Assembly (NCBI GenBank): GCA_019456225.1
Contig: VRUI01000027.1
Span: 1 to 54,305, forward strand
Reading direction: 5' to 3'
Origin: Planctomycetota bacterium
Lineage (GTDB): Bacteria > Planctomycetota > Phycisphaerae > Sedimentisphaerales > Anaerohalosphaeraceae
Length of the DNA stretch: 54,305 nucleotides
Under the pieces are notes generated by a model, which ran no database searches, was not told where the DNA came from, and worked only from the letters and a program-made list of their open reading frames with translations. Within the stretch, counting starts at the first letter, position 1, and every line of letters starts with the position of its first letter. Shown here piece by piece: positions 1-7,555 of this stretch. Position numbers and translations under genes: made by a program.

Positions 1-1174
1 ATGTGTAGAAGTCAGGAACCTCAACTGTAGGCTCCACATTGAGACTTTCAGCTATTAACGAGTAAACAGCCTCTCCCGTAACAACAGGCGTGCCGTCAGT
101 GTTCGGATCAGTAGCAACGATCTTCCAGTAATATGTCCCAATGACATCGGCTGTCACATCAACCGTTAGTGCATCGGGCGATTCTGTCAGGACCTGGGTT
201 CCGCCGGTACCATCTTCTAACGTGTCCCACCAGACATCGACCAATGTGGAATCAGCCACATTACAGGGATCTGGTGGCAGATTAGACCAACTCAAAGTCA
301 AAGGAACAGCTGATGTTAAAACGGTAGCCTCGTCCGCCGGATCAGGATCGAAATCATACCCAATTGACCCGCGGATGCCCATGGCCGCCAGAACTTGATT
401 TCGCACATCCGAAAGTTCCTCTGGTGATAGCTGCTCGTCGAATACAATCGTATCACCGATCAGCCCGTTGTAGGTCGGCCAAGTATCGGGGTTATTGCTG
501 CCGATGTTGATATAACCGCCGTAGGGCCTGTCAGGGGCTTGTGCGTACAACGCGGTGTAAGCCCCGCCGCCTGTACTGCCGTTTCCGGTACCCATCGATA
601 TCGGCTCCGGATCATCTGCGCCCTGCCAGAAGACCTCGAATGCTGGGTCGCCTTCGCTTCCGACGGAAAGGGTCAACACGCCTGGTTCTTCGGGTATGAC
701 TTTATCCACAGGACTCGTCCAAGTGGGGTTTTGTCCGGCAGAACCGCCAATCTTGACTTTGACACGTCCGCTCTCGTTATGGATACCCAAGCACAACTGA
801 GAGTAGAAAATATCCACAACCAAGTGCCAATCGCCACCGGTCGTCCGTTCGGGCTTGACCGCTGCCACAATGGTCGCACCATTGATCGCGATGTTGTCAC
901 CAGAAGCATGGTTGCCGCTGTTGTGCCTCATCTTGTCGCTTGTGGCGTATTTATTCGAATACCATTTTACTCCGTCCAACTCGACGACCGTCGGATTTCC
1001 CTGGGCCCTTGTGAAGCCGTCGTTTAATATCCCGGCGCTTTCCCATGTTTCCACGGTGGCTCCAACGGCAGGCAGGTTATCGTGGTCCACAGAGAATAAC
1101 ACGGCGGCCTGGGCCGTTGCGCCCAGTGCGAGAACCAATGCCGCAGCTACTGCAAACATTATAGTCTTTTTCAT
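1..1174 (-). CDS. Exported LamG-like / Ig-like surface protein (3' end outside window)
   Basis: The start is the ATG at 1174-1172, preceded by an AAGGAG ribosome site. The frame stays open to the left edge, so the C-terminus is missing. The first 23 residues (MKKTIMFAVAAALVLALGAT...) are a signal peptide. Next comes a LamG/concanavalin-like module of about 200 residues; its segment INGATIVAAVKPERT resembles the C-terminal module of the GH127 protein at 4578. A second module follows with the phrases LTLSWSNLPPDPC, GGTQVLTESP and GTYYWKIVATDPNT, which recur almost word for word in the next gene (1275-2501). By analogy with that gene the missing end probably carries a dockerin-like or PEP-CTERM tail. 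The likely role is a surface or secreted glycan-binding protein; no catalytic motif is visible. It is the most downstream of three co-oriented related genes. Confidence 0.8.
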   Translation of the reverse strand, partial: MKKTIMFAVAAALVLALGATAQAAVLFSVDHDNLPAVGATVETWESAGILNDGFTRAQGNPTVVELDGVKWYSNKYATSDKMRHNSGNHASGDNIAINGATIVAAVKPERTTGGDWHLVVDIFYSQLCLGIHNESGRVKVKIGGSAGQNPTWTSPVDKVIPEEPGVLTLSVGSEGDPAFEVFWQGADDPEPISMGTGNGSTGGGAYTALYAQAPDRPYGGYINIGSNNPDTWPTYNGLIGDTIVFDEQLSPEELSDVRNQVLAAMGIRGSIGYDFDPDPADEATVLTSAVPLTLSWSNLPPDPCNVADSTLVDVWWDTLEDGTGGTQVLTESPDALTVDVTADVIGTYYWKIVATDPNTDGTPVVTGEAVYSLIAESLNVEPTVEVPDFYT

Positions 1175-1274
1175 AAGAATAACTCCTTAAAAAATACCTT
1201 TATAAATCATTTATCTATCACATCACAACATGCAACTCCTGGCTGAAAACTTCTAAAAACTAAAACAAACTAGA

Positions 1275-2501
1275 CTAGAATGATAGATTATTCAGCCAGT
1301 TTTTTGCCAGAGCAGCAAAGTCAACTAAGTCAACTTTACAGTCATAGTTCGTATCGCCTTTTAGTCGAGCCGCAGTTTCAGTGTAAGGGAGCTCAGTCTT
1401 AGTCTGAGCAAATTCACAACCATCTATAGCTATTACCGAGTAAAGAACCTCTGCCATAACATAAGGGTCGCCGCTAGTGTTCGGATCAGTAGCAACGATC
1501 TTCCAGTAATATGTCCCAATGTCAGGGGCTGACACATCAACCGTCATTGCAGCGGGCGATTCTGTCAGGACCTGGGTTCCGCCGCTACCATCTGCTTCCG
1601 TGTCCCAATAGACATCGATCAATACGGGCGGACTACAGGGATCTGGTGGCAGATTCAACCAACTCAAAGTCAAAGAATCAGTTACAGCAACGGTTTCGCC
1701 GTTGGCCGGTGCAGGATCGAAATCAAATCCGCCCATAATGCTGAAATCATCGAATACAACGAAACCGCCGGTCTGGTCCCCAGTTCCATTCGTCCCGCCC
1801 TGGGTAAGTCCAACTTGCAGCGTCTCGGGTAGATCTGGACGGTTGATGACCAAAGGATCCTGAGTGCCGTCATAAATGCCTTGGTATGCCGGGTCAGTAA
1901 GGGGAAGAAAGGTCACACCATCAGCACTGACCCTGAAGTGGAAGTCAGCGCCAACTCGCTCCAACTGAATCCACGGGTATGCTTCAGCAATGGCATAAGT
2001 ATCGTCACCCGTCCAACGCCGAGCAGTCTGCCCAAATTCGGGGCGGTCATTATCGGTAACGCTCCACGCTATGAAGGCCGTCCAAGTGGGGAAGTAGTCC
2101 ACCGAAACCCAGTTTTCAAGCTCGCCATCAGGGTTTCTGGCCAGTATGCCGGCCCAGTTGTGAAACACGGGCTGTTCGGCATTGCCTGCGAAATCTGTAA
2201 CCTTAACCGTGGCGACGAAATCGCCGGTTATCTCCTTATACAGCAGGACGCCCTGAGCGCCGCCGCCACCCCACATGCTATTGTCCGTCGCTATGTACAG
2301 TTCGCCGGGACGGCAAGGATCCGTTTCCAACACGTTCATTGTCACAGAGCCCCCGCCGTCAAGCAGACCGTCATAGGCACCAAGGCCGTCGGTCAGATAG
2401 TTGTGGGGCGTGTCAAAGTTGTCAGTGAAGATCGCTGCCGAGCTGGCGGAAGCGAGTGCGAGAACCAATCCCGCTACTACTATAAACATAATATTTCTCA
2501 T
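1275..2501 (-). CDS. Exported LamG-like / Ig-like protein with dockerin-type EF-hand end
   Basis: A 408-residue protein with signal peptide MRNIMFIVVAGLVLALASA and a good AAGGAG site before the ATG. Residues about 22-260 form a beta-sandwich (LamG/DUF1349-like) module starting FTDNFDTPHNYLTDGLGAYD, closely matched by the neighbour at 2725-3576. Residues about 260-365 are an Ig/fibronectin-like module (LTLSWLNLPPDPC, YYWKIVATDPNTSGD) shared with the gene at 1-1174. The last 30 residues contain GDTNYDCKVDLVDFAALAKNWL, one dockerin type I EF-hand repeat (Asp/Asn at calcium positions followed by the helix). Such single-repeat ends are common on exported Phycisphaerae proteins and are probably an anchoring or complex-forming tag rather than a true cellulosome dockerin. 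No catalytic motif was recognised. Confidence 0.85.
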   Translation of the reverse strand: MRNIMFIVVAGLVLALASASSAAIFTDNFDTPHNYLTDGLGAYDGLLDGGGSVTMNVLETDPCRPGELYIATDNSMWGGGGAQGVLLYKEITGDFVATVKVTDFAGNAEQPVFHNWAGILARNPDGELENWVSVDYFPTWTAFIAWSVTDNDRPEFGQTARRWTGDDTYAIAEAYPWIQLERVGADFHFRVSADGVTFLPLTDPAYQGIYDGTQDPLVINRPDLPETLQVGLTQGGTNGTGDQTGGFVVFDDFSIMGGFDFDPAPANGETVAVTDSLTLSWLNLPPDPCSPPVLIDVYWDTEADGSGGTQVLTESPAAMTVDVSAPDIGTYYWKIVATDPNTSGDPYVMAEVLYSVIAIDGCEFAQTKTELPYTETAARLKGDTNYDCKVDLVDFAALAKNWLNNLSF

Positions 2502-2584
2502 AATACAACTCCTTCGAAAAAAGTATAAAAAAATAATTTATCTCTATTACAACTTATTAAAAAAGCAATTTGTCCCTACCCATC

Positions 2585-2621
2585 GCGTTTGTGAGATGAC
2601 GATACATCATCTCACAAACGC
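2585..2621. repeat. Perfect 15-bp inverted repeat (hairpin)
   Basis: GCGTTTGTGAGATGA at 2585-2599 is exactly complementary to 2607-2621, with a 7-nt loop. It lies between the minus-strand genes at 2725-3576 and 1275-2501, about 85 bp upstream of the latter's start codon. No T-run follows on either strand, so it is not a classical terminator. It could be a transcript-stabilising or processing hairpin. Confidence 0.75.
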
Positions 2622-2628
2622 AATAGGG

Positions 2629-2666
2629 AAAAACCAGAAGTCCGACAGGCTGCATCGGACTTCTGG
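2629..2666 (-). terminator. Rho-independent terminator of the PEP-CTERM gene
   Basis: On the minus strand, a perfect 12-bp stem (CCAGAAGTCCGA / TCGGACTTCTGG, 2634-2645 and 2655-2666) with a 9-nt loop is followed immediately by five Ts (2629-2633). It sits 58 bp after the stop of the gene at 2725-3576. The gene at 1275-2501 therefore probably has its own promoter in the remaining 130 bp. Confidence 0.8.
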
Positions 2667-2724
2667 CTGAAAGAAACACTTCAAAAAACCCGATAATTCG
2701 CGGATTCTATTGTCTATGCGTCAA

Positions 2725-3576
2725 TTACGCACGTTTGCGTCTGCGAAGAACCAGTCCGCCAAGACCCAGAAGCAACATCGTTGCTGGTTCGGGAGTAATG
2801 CTGAAATTATCGAATGCAATGTAACCGTTGATCTGGTCCAGAGCAATACCATTCGTGCCGTCCTGTACAAGTCCAATTTGCAGCGTCGCGGGTAGATCTG
2901 GACGGTTGATGACCAAAGCAGGCTGAGTGCCGTCAGGAACGCCAGCGTATGCCGGGTCAGTAAGGGCATAAAAGGTCACACCATCAGCACTGATCCTGAA
3001 GTGGAAGTCATCGCCCACTCGCTCCAACTGAATCCACGGGTTTGCTTCAGCAATGGCAAAAGTATCATCACCCGCCCAATGCATAGCAACTTGCCCATGT
3101 TCGGTGCGGGCACTATCGGTGTTGTTCCACGCGATGAAGCCCACCCAAGTGGGGAAGTAGTTCATCGAAACCCAGTTTTGAGTTCCAAGCCCGCCATCAG
3201 GGTCTCTGGCCAGTATGCCGCCGGAGTTGTGAAACACGCGCTCGAGCAGATTGCCTGCGAAATCTGTAACCTCAACCGTGGCGACGAAATCGCCGGTCCA
3301 CTCCTTATACAGCAGCTCGCCCGTACTGTCCCCACTCCAACCGCCGGTGGGTGCATCGTTCTGTATGTACAGTGCGCCGGGACGGTCAAGGGACGCATTC
3401 AACGAGTTAGTTGTCACAGTACCATCGCCGTCAAGCAGACCGTCATAGGCACCAAGGCCGTTGGTCAGATAGTTGTGGGGCGTGTCAAAGTTGTCAGTGA
3501 AGGCCTGGGCCGTTGCGCCCAGTGCGAGAACCAATCCCGCTACGGCTAACAATGTGATCATTTTCTTCTTATTCAT
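2725..3576 (-). CDS. LamG-like PEP-CTERM surface protein
   Basis: The start was placed at the ATG at 3576-3574 (MNKKKMITLLAVAGLVLALG...), because GAGAGG lies just before it and the upstream in-frame extension falls in the intergenic leader repeat. The protein has 283 residues. A signal peptide is followed by a beta-sandwich module starting FTDNFDTPHNYLTNGLGAYD, which is a close paralogue of the gene at 1275-2501 at both protein and DNA level. The end reads ITPEPATMLLLGLGGLVLRR, with a basic tail: a textbook PEP-CTERM signal (PEP, hydrophobic helix, Arg/Lys cluster) processed by exosortase. No exosortase gene is in the window. The role is probably cell-surface binding of glycans. The dispersed repeat copy at 3598-3685 lies 21 bp upstream, and a terminator follows at 2629-2666. 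Confidence 0.85.
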   Translation of the reverse strand: MNKKKMITLLAVAGLVLALGATAQAFTDNFDTPHNYLTNGLGAYDGLLDGDGTVTTNSLNASLDRPGALYIQNDAPTGGWSGDSTGELLYKEWTGDFVATVEVTDFAGNLLERVFHNSGGILARDPDGGLGTQNWVSMNYFPTWVGFIAWNNTDSARTEHGQVAMHWAGDDTFAIAEANPWIQLERVGDDFHFRISADGVTFYALTDPAYAGVPDGTQPALVINRPDLPATLQIGLVQDGTNGIALDQINGYIAFDNFSITPEPATMLLLGLGGLVLRRRKRA

Positions 3577-3597
3577 CTTGCACCTCTCAAAAATAAA

Positions 3598-3685
3598 GAG
3601 CCTGTTACACAATGTTTTCAAACCCAACCGTTTTGGATCCGGTGGCTGTATGAGTGAGACGGCTCAATTTTCTCGTTCTCATGCA
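3598..3685 (-). repeat. Dispersed leader repeat, copy 1
   Basis: Read on the minus strand it runs from TGCATGAGAACGAGAAAATTGAGCC to GTGTAACAGGCTC, matching copies at 4471-4563, 15206-15294 and 21592-21681. It contains the conserved 9-bp hairpin GGATCCAA / TTGGGTTT (with wobble pairs) and ends 21 bp before the start codon at 3576. Homology with the 21592 copy continues outward to about 3790 (GATAGAAAGGC...TTTTGCTT). Confidence 0.8.
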
Positions 3686-4105
3686 CCCTCTGTTATTTTT
3701 TTCTATGTTTATCATGTTTTGCTCGCTATTGAAGCAAAACATCAGTTCAAATTATCAAAAAACAGCCTTTCTATCAATTCCAGCAGGCCTTTCCACTTCG
3801 CCACAACTTCAGAAGGTTATGCGTATCGCAAATAAGCGACCACTCGCTGCGGCAACAGATAAGATTGATTTCGTTTGCAAGGCAGGAAATTGTAAGCCAT
3901 ATCATAATCCTTTAATGTTCAACAATCCATCGCCAAGATTACAACCGAAAAGCTGGAATTATTCACTTACAAAAAGAACTAATTACTAGTGATATTTCTA
4001 AGATATACAATTTGAAGATAAAAGTCAAGGAAAAAATTTAAAAAAAAAAAAAAAGGTTCAAATCCCAAAAAGTTGGTTAACTTCTTAGACAATAATACCT
4101 TATTT

Positions 4106-4241
4106 GGGCGTTTACTTTGCCTCATATCACGCTTGGAATGAGCCATTCCACGCTTCAAATGCGGCATTCCACGCTTCGTTTGCCTTAATGTAAGCCTGCA
4201 ATCGCTCAATGTAAGCTTACAATGCCGCTATGTAAACGTTC
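4106..4241. repeat. Degenerate 21-bp minisatellite (about 6 units)
   Basis: On the minus strand units of 21 bp follow one another, for example AAGCGTGGAATGCCGCATTTG, then AAGCGTGGAATGGCTCATTCC, then AAGCGTGATATGAGGCAAAGT (written one at a time). Units nearer 4230 are more diverged (GTAAGCTTACATT core). The 21-bp period gives a 7-residue repeat in an open minus frame (TKRGMPH, LKRGMAH, SKRDMRQ), which has no ribosome site and is not thought to be a gene. Confidence 0.65.
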
Positions 4242-4470
4242 AACCAGCGTTTTTGAGCTTAAAACAAGCTTTAATCTTTACCATAAACATTCTGGAACAA
4301 TTTTTCCCTGTCCTACTCAAAAATTCGAACTTGTTTAATTACAACAACTTATGTAAACTTCCTGAAAGACTATTAAGGATTAGTGTTACTCATATTTTAA
4401 TTTCCTGTGGGATGGCTGTGAAAATATGAAATATAACCTGCATACTCTACGTTTAAACTAATATAATATT

Positions 4471-4563
4471 AATGGCTGCATGAGCACGAGAAAATTGAGC
4501 CATCTGTTCCTGACAGCCATCGGATCCAACGGTTGGGTTCAAAAAACATTGTGCAACAGGCTC
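4471..4563 (+). repeat. Dispersed leader repeat, copy 2
   Basis: GGCTGCATGAGCACGAGAAA opens the copy and CATTGTGCAACAGGCTC closes it, 14 bp before the GH127 start at 4578. The internal hairpin is GGATCCAA CGG TTGGGTTC. A perfect TATAAT lies just upstream (4462-4467), and the sequence CCTGCATACTCT about 20-30 bp further up is shared with copy 4. The repeat may therefore form the 5' untranslated leader of the mRNA. Confidence 0.8.
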
Positions 4564-4577
4564 TTATAGGACTGATA

Positions 4578-7511
4578 ATGACGAATATGAAGATAGTGAA
4601 CAACACACGAAGAAATCTTGCATTGTTATGGACTGTATTGCTTACCACTTGCTGCCTGCACGAGGCCTCTGCGAATGATCATTACAATTTCAGCAGAAAA
4701 CCTCTGAAGGATACAGCATTTGTCAGGCTGCCTCTGGGGTGTGTGAAGGCTGATGGTTGGCTGAAACAGCAATTGATCCTGCAAAAGGACGGCCTGACCG
4801 GTCACGCCGAGGAATTGTATGGTGATATCGGCGATGCCGGGTGGATCGGCGGGAATAACGACAGTTGGGAGAGAGGGCCTTATTATGCCAAAGGCCTGAT
4901 TCCTTTAGCCTACATTCTGGACGATGCGGGATTGATCCAGAAGTCGCAGAAGTGGATCAATGTTGTGCTCAAGAGCCAAAAAGCCAATGGCGATTTTGGC
5001 CCGCGGGAGCGTAACTGGTGGCCCAACATGATCGTCCTCTACTATATGCGTGATTGTTATGAAGTGACAAATGATGCGCGGATCATCCCCTTTATGGCCA
5101 AATACTTCCAGTTCCAGCTGGAATCCCTTTCCTCGCGTGACTTGAATTCGGAGTCAGGCTGGGCCAAGGCCCGGGGCGGCGACAATATCGACATTGTCTT
5201 GTGGCTCTATAACCATAACGGCGATGCCAACCTGCTCAAGCTGGCCGATCTGCTAAATAGTCAAACCAACGATTGGACGACCTACTATACTATCGGCAAG
5301 GGGAATAACTGGCGTCCGGATCATATCGTCAATGTCATGCAGGGATTGAAGCGGCCTCCTCTCTGGTATCTGCGGTCGGGCAAGGCCGCTGACCGGGACG
5401 CCTTTCTCCAGGCGACCGGTAAAGACGGTTGGCTGATGAAATCCTATGGCCGGATTGATGGCATGGTCAATGGCTCGGAACCCCTCAGCGATTTGAGCTC
5501 GACAGAGGGGACGGAGCTTTGCGCTATCGTGGAGCGGATATTAAGCAGCTCGATTGCGCTGCGGGTCCTGGGGCATCCGGTCATCGGGGATCAGATAGAG
5601 AGAGTGGCTTACAATGCACTGCCGGCAATCCTCAAATATGACATTAAAGGTATGCGATATTACTCGCTGGTCAATCAACCCAAGAACACTAACGAAGAGC
5701 TTGGTTTTCGGCATAACGGTAAAGAGCAAAATGCCATCTGTCCTTCGCCGCATTCGGGGTATGGTTGCTGCCGCAGCAATTTTCACTTCGGTTGGCCCAA
5801 GTTTGTTCAGCATATGTGGATGGCCACGGCTGACAATGGGTTGGCGGTGGCTGCGTATGGACCTGGCCGGGTCACAGCGAAAGTCGCCGAGGGTACGGAG
5901 GTTACCATCACCCAGGTCACCGATTATCCCTTCCGCGATACCATTGCCCTGAAAGTCTCTACTCCCTCCACGGTCCGTTTTCCGCTCAAGCTCCGTATTC
6001 CCGGCTGGTGCACAAAGCCGGTCGTAAAAGTGAATGGATCCGCGATGGGCGACGTAAAGCCCGGTACCTATCACACGATTGACAGGCAATGGCGCAATGG
6101 CGATTCTGTCAGCATCACCTTCCCCATGAAAGCAAAGGCTTCGGTCTGGATCAATAATTCCGTAGGCATCGAGCGCGGTCCGCTTGTGTATTCATTGTTG
6201 ATCAAAGAGTCGTGGAAAACCGTATCCAGTATGTTAGGTGGTCGCTTCAAAACGGAAGAGATCATGCCGGCCAGTCCCTGGAATTATGGCTTGGCTATAA
6301 CCGATTTGGACAAGCCTGATTCGGACATCTCCGTCGTGGAATCCGCCATGCCAGTCCAGCCCTTCAAGGCCTCCGACGCACCGATCAAGCTGATCGTCGA
6401 TGCCAGGAGAGTGCCCAGCTGGGGGAACTTCCGAAAGGATCTGCCCGGCAGGGCAGAAGAGCCGCCCCTTGGCCCGATGGTCTCCACCGAGCCGATCGAA
6501 AAAGTAACCCTTATTCCTTTCGGTTCGACCGAATTGCGGATCACCTACTTCCCATATGTGGGCAAGGACAGGTCGTTTTCCCTATTCAAATCCCCAATCA
6601 CCGCCGATGCAGGCTATGGTGGAAGCATCAGTCCCTGCGGGAGGCAGGTCGTTGCTGTAGGTGGAAGCCAGACCTTTACCATTACCCCCATTGCAGGCTG
6701 CACGATCAAGAAGGTCATGGTGGATGGCAAAAATGTTGGCGCGGTGTCCGAGTATACATTTGGAAAGATGACCTCCGCCCCTCATATCATTACAGCCAGC
6801 TTCAACGTGAAGAGCAAGAAGAGCAGCGTTCCGAGAAAGGGCGATCTTCTGCTGGCACTGAATTCCGCTGCTCTACCGGACAGCGGGGTCATCGAGTCCT
6901 GGGCCACGGTCGTTCCGGCCGGTGGTGCTGTGAAACGGATTGCCGGTCCAAAGGCTGAAATCATTGATGGGAAGAAGTTCGTCAACAATGGCTATTCGGC
7001 CGGTGATGGATTTCTTTTCAAGCAATACACCAAGCCGATTGCTTGCAACGGAGTCAGCGCCATCGTTGTTGTCAAACCGATCCGCGTTGATGTTCCGGTC
7101 GCCTGGACATCGGTTATTGACGTGTTCTACGACCGTCTGGTGCTGGGTGTATTGAGAGAGTCGGGCCAAGTCATCATACGGCGAAATGGCAGCAGGATCG
7201 TAAGCGACGCTGCCATCCCGAACGGCCAGACCACGATTCTCAGTTTGATTGTTCAGCCGGACGGCAAGTGCAAGGTATATGCCAACGGTGCGGAGATTCT
7301 CTCGGATGACTCGACCAGTGACATGACCGCCCTGGTGCCCGGTGTTCAAGGGGCGTACGGGAGCTCGATTACGATAGGCCGAAATCTTCCCGACCGATGG
7401 TCAACTTACAACGGAAAAATTGGCGATGTGTTTCTCTACAAGACTGCGCTTTCCGACGCAGAACGGAAGCAAGTGGAGTCCCATCTAATTGGCAAACTGA
7501 TGGCGGACTGA
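4578..7511 (+). CDS. GH127-type beta-L-arabinofuranosidase with InlB-type repeat and LamG-like end
   Basis: The start was taken at ATG 4578 after AGGACTG, because the 15 codons of the longer frame lie in the leader repeat. The protein has 977 residues with a signal peptide ending near EASA. Residues about 35-620 match GH127 (DUF1680): the (alpha/alpha)6 barrel start LPLGCVKADGWLKQQL, the E-x-C motif TELCA (Glu313, Cys315) and the GYGCCRSN motif (Cys397, Cys398). Together these are the zinc ligands and the nucleophilic cysteine known from the family. Residues about 680-755 form a bacterial repeat domain (GGSISPCGRQVVAVGGSQTF), and the last 210 residues a LamG-like module similar to that in the gene at 1-1174. 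The expected reaction is release of terminal beta-L-arabinofuranose. A neighbouring GH51 gene begins 44 bp downstream, suggesting one transcript for arabinan side-chain removal. Confidence 0.85.
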   Translation: MTNMKIVNNTRRNLALLWTVLLTTCCLHEASANDHYNFSRKPLKDTAFVRLPLGCVKADGWLKQQLILQKDGLTGHAEELYGDIGDAGWIGGNNDSWERGPYYAKGLIPLAYILDDAGLIQKSQKWINVVLKSQKANGDFGPRERNWWPNMIVLYYMRDCYEVTNDARIIPFMAKYFQFQLESLSSRDLNSESGWAKARGGDNIDIVLWLYNHNGDANLLKLADLLNSQTNDWTTYYTIGKGNNWRPDHIVNVMQGLKRPPLWYLRSGKAADRDAFLQATGKDGWLMKSYGRIDGMVNGSEPLSDLSSTEGTELCAIVERILSSSIALRVLGHPVIGDQIERVAYNALPAILKYDIKGMRYYSLVNQPKNTNEELGFRHNGKEQNAICPSPHSGYGCCRSNFHFGWPKFVQHMWMATADNGLAVAAYGPGRVTAKVAEGTEVTITQVTDYPFRDTIALKVSTPSTVRFPLKLRIPGWCTKPVVKVNGSAMGDVKPGTYHTIDRQWRNGDSVSITFPMKAKASVWINNSVGIERGPLVYSLLIKESWKTVSSMLGGRFKTEEIMPASPWNYGLAITDLDKPDSDISVVESAMPVQPFKASDAPIKLIVDARRVPSWGNFRKDLPGRAEEPPLGPMVSTEPIEKVTLIPFGSTELRITYFPYVGKDRSFSLFKSPITADAGYGGSISPCGRQVVAVGGSQTFTITPIAGCTIKKVMVDGKNVGAVSEYTFGKMTSAPHIITASFNVKSKKSSVPRKGDLLLALNSAALPDSGVIESWATVVPAGGAVKRIAGPKAEIIDGKKFVNNGYSAGDGFLFKQYTKPIACNGVSAIVVVKPIRVDVPVAWTSVIDVFYDRLVLGVLRESGQVIIRRNGSRIVSDAAIPNGQTTILSLIVQPDGKCKVYANGAEILSDDSTSDMTALVPGVQGAYGSSITIGRNLPDRWSTYNGKIGDVFLYKTALSDAERKQVESHLIGKLMAD

Positions 7512-7520
7512 GACCGCCAG
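7494..7520 (+). other. Small hairpin across the GH127 stop codon
   Basis: TGGCGG / CCGCCA forms a 6-bp stem around a 7-nt loop that includes the TGA stop (7509-7511). No T-run follows, so it is unlikely to terminate transcription and the GH51 fusion gene is probably co-transcribed. Confidence 0.4.
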
Positions 7521-7555
7521 TACATTGATATAAACCGATACCAGGAGAGCAAGCT

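Larger units (their letters stand above)
3577..4577. other. Gene-free kilobase between divergent gene groups
   Basis: No convincing gene is present. The segment is bounded by two inverted copies of the leader repeat (3598-3685 and 4471-4563). It also holds a weak extension of the left repeat copy to about 3790, a run of A at about 4036-4053, and a degenerate 21-bp minisatellite at 4106-4241. The short open frames here are low-complexity and lack ribosome sites. Promoters for the leftward LamG genes and the rightward GH127 gene must lie here. Confidence 0.6.

Noticed and set aside
1881-2528. Long plus-strand open frame of 215 codons opposite the LamG gene
   Set aside because: The minus-strand frame has signal peptide, ribosome site, domains and a paralogue; the plus frame has none and repeats opposite the paralogue (3001-3549) only because the DNA is duplicated.
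2585-2621. Riboswitch between the LamG genes
   Set aside because: It is a simple perfect hairpin with no conserved junction or known aptamer sequence.
4106-4241. CRISPR-like array in the gene-free kilobase
   Set aside because: Units are contiguous 21-bp degenerate repeats without unique spacers, and no cas gene is present. It is a minisatellite.
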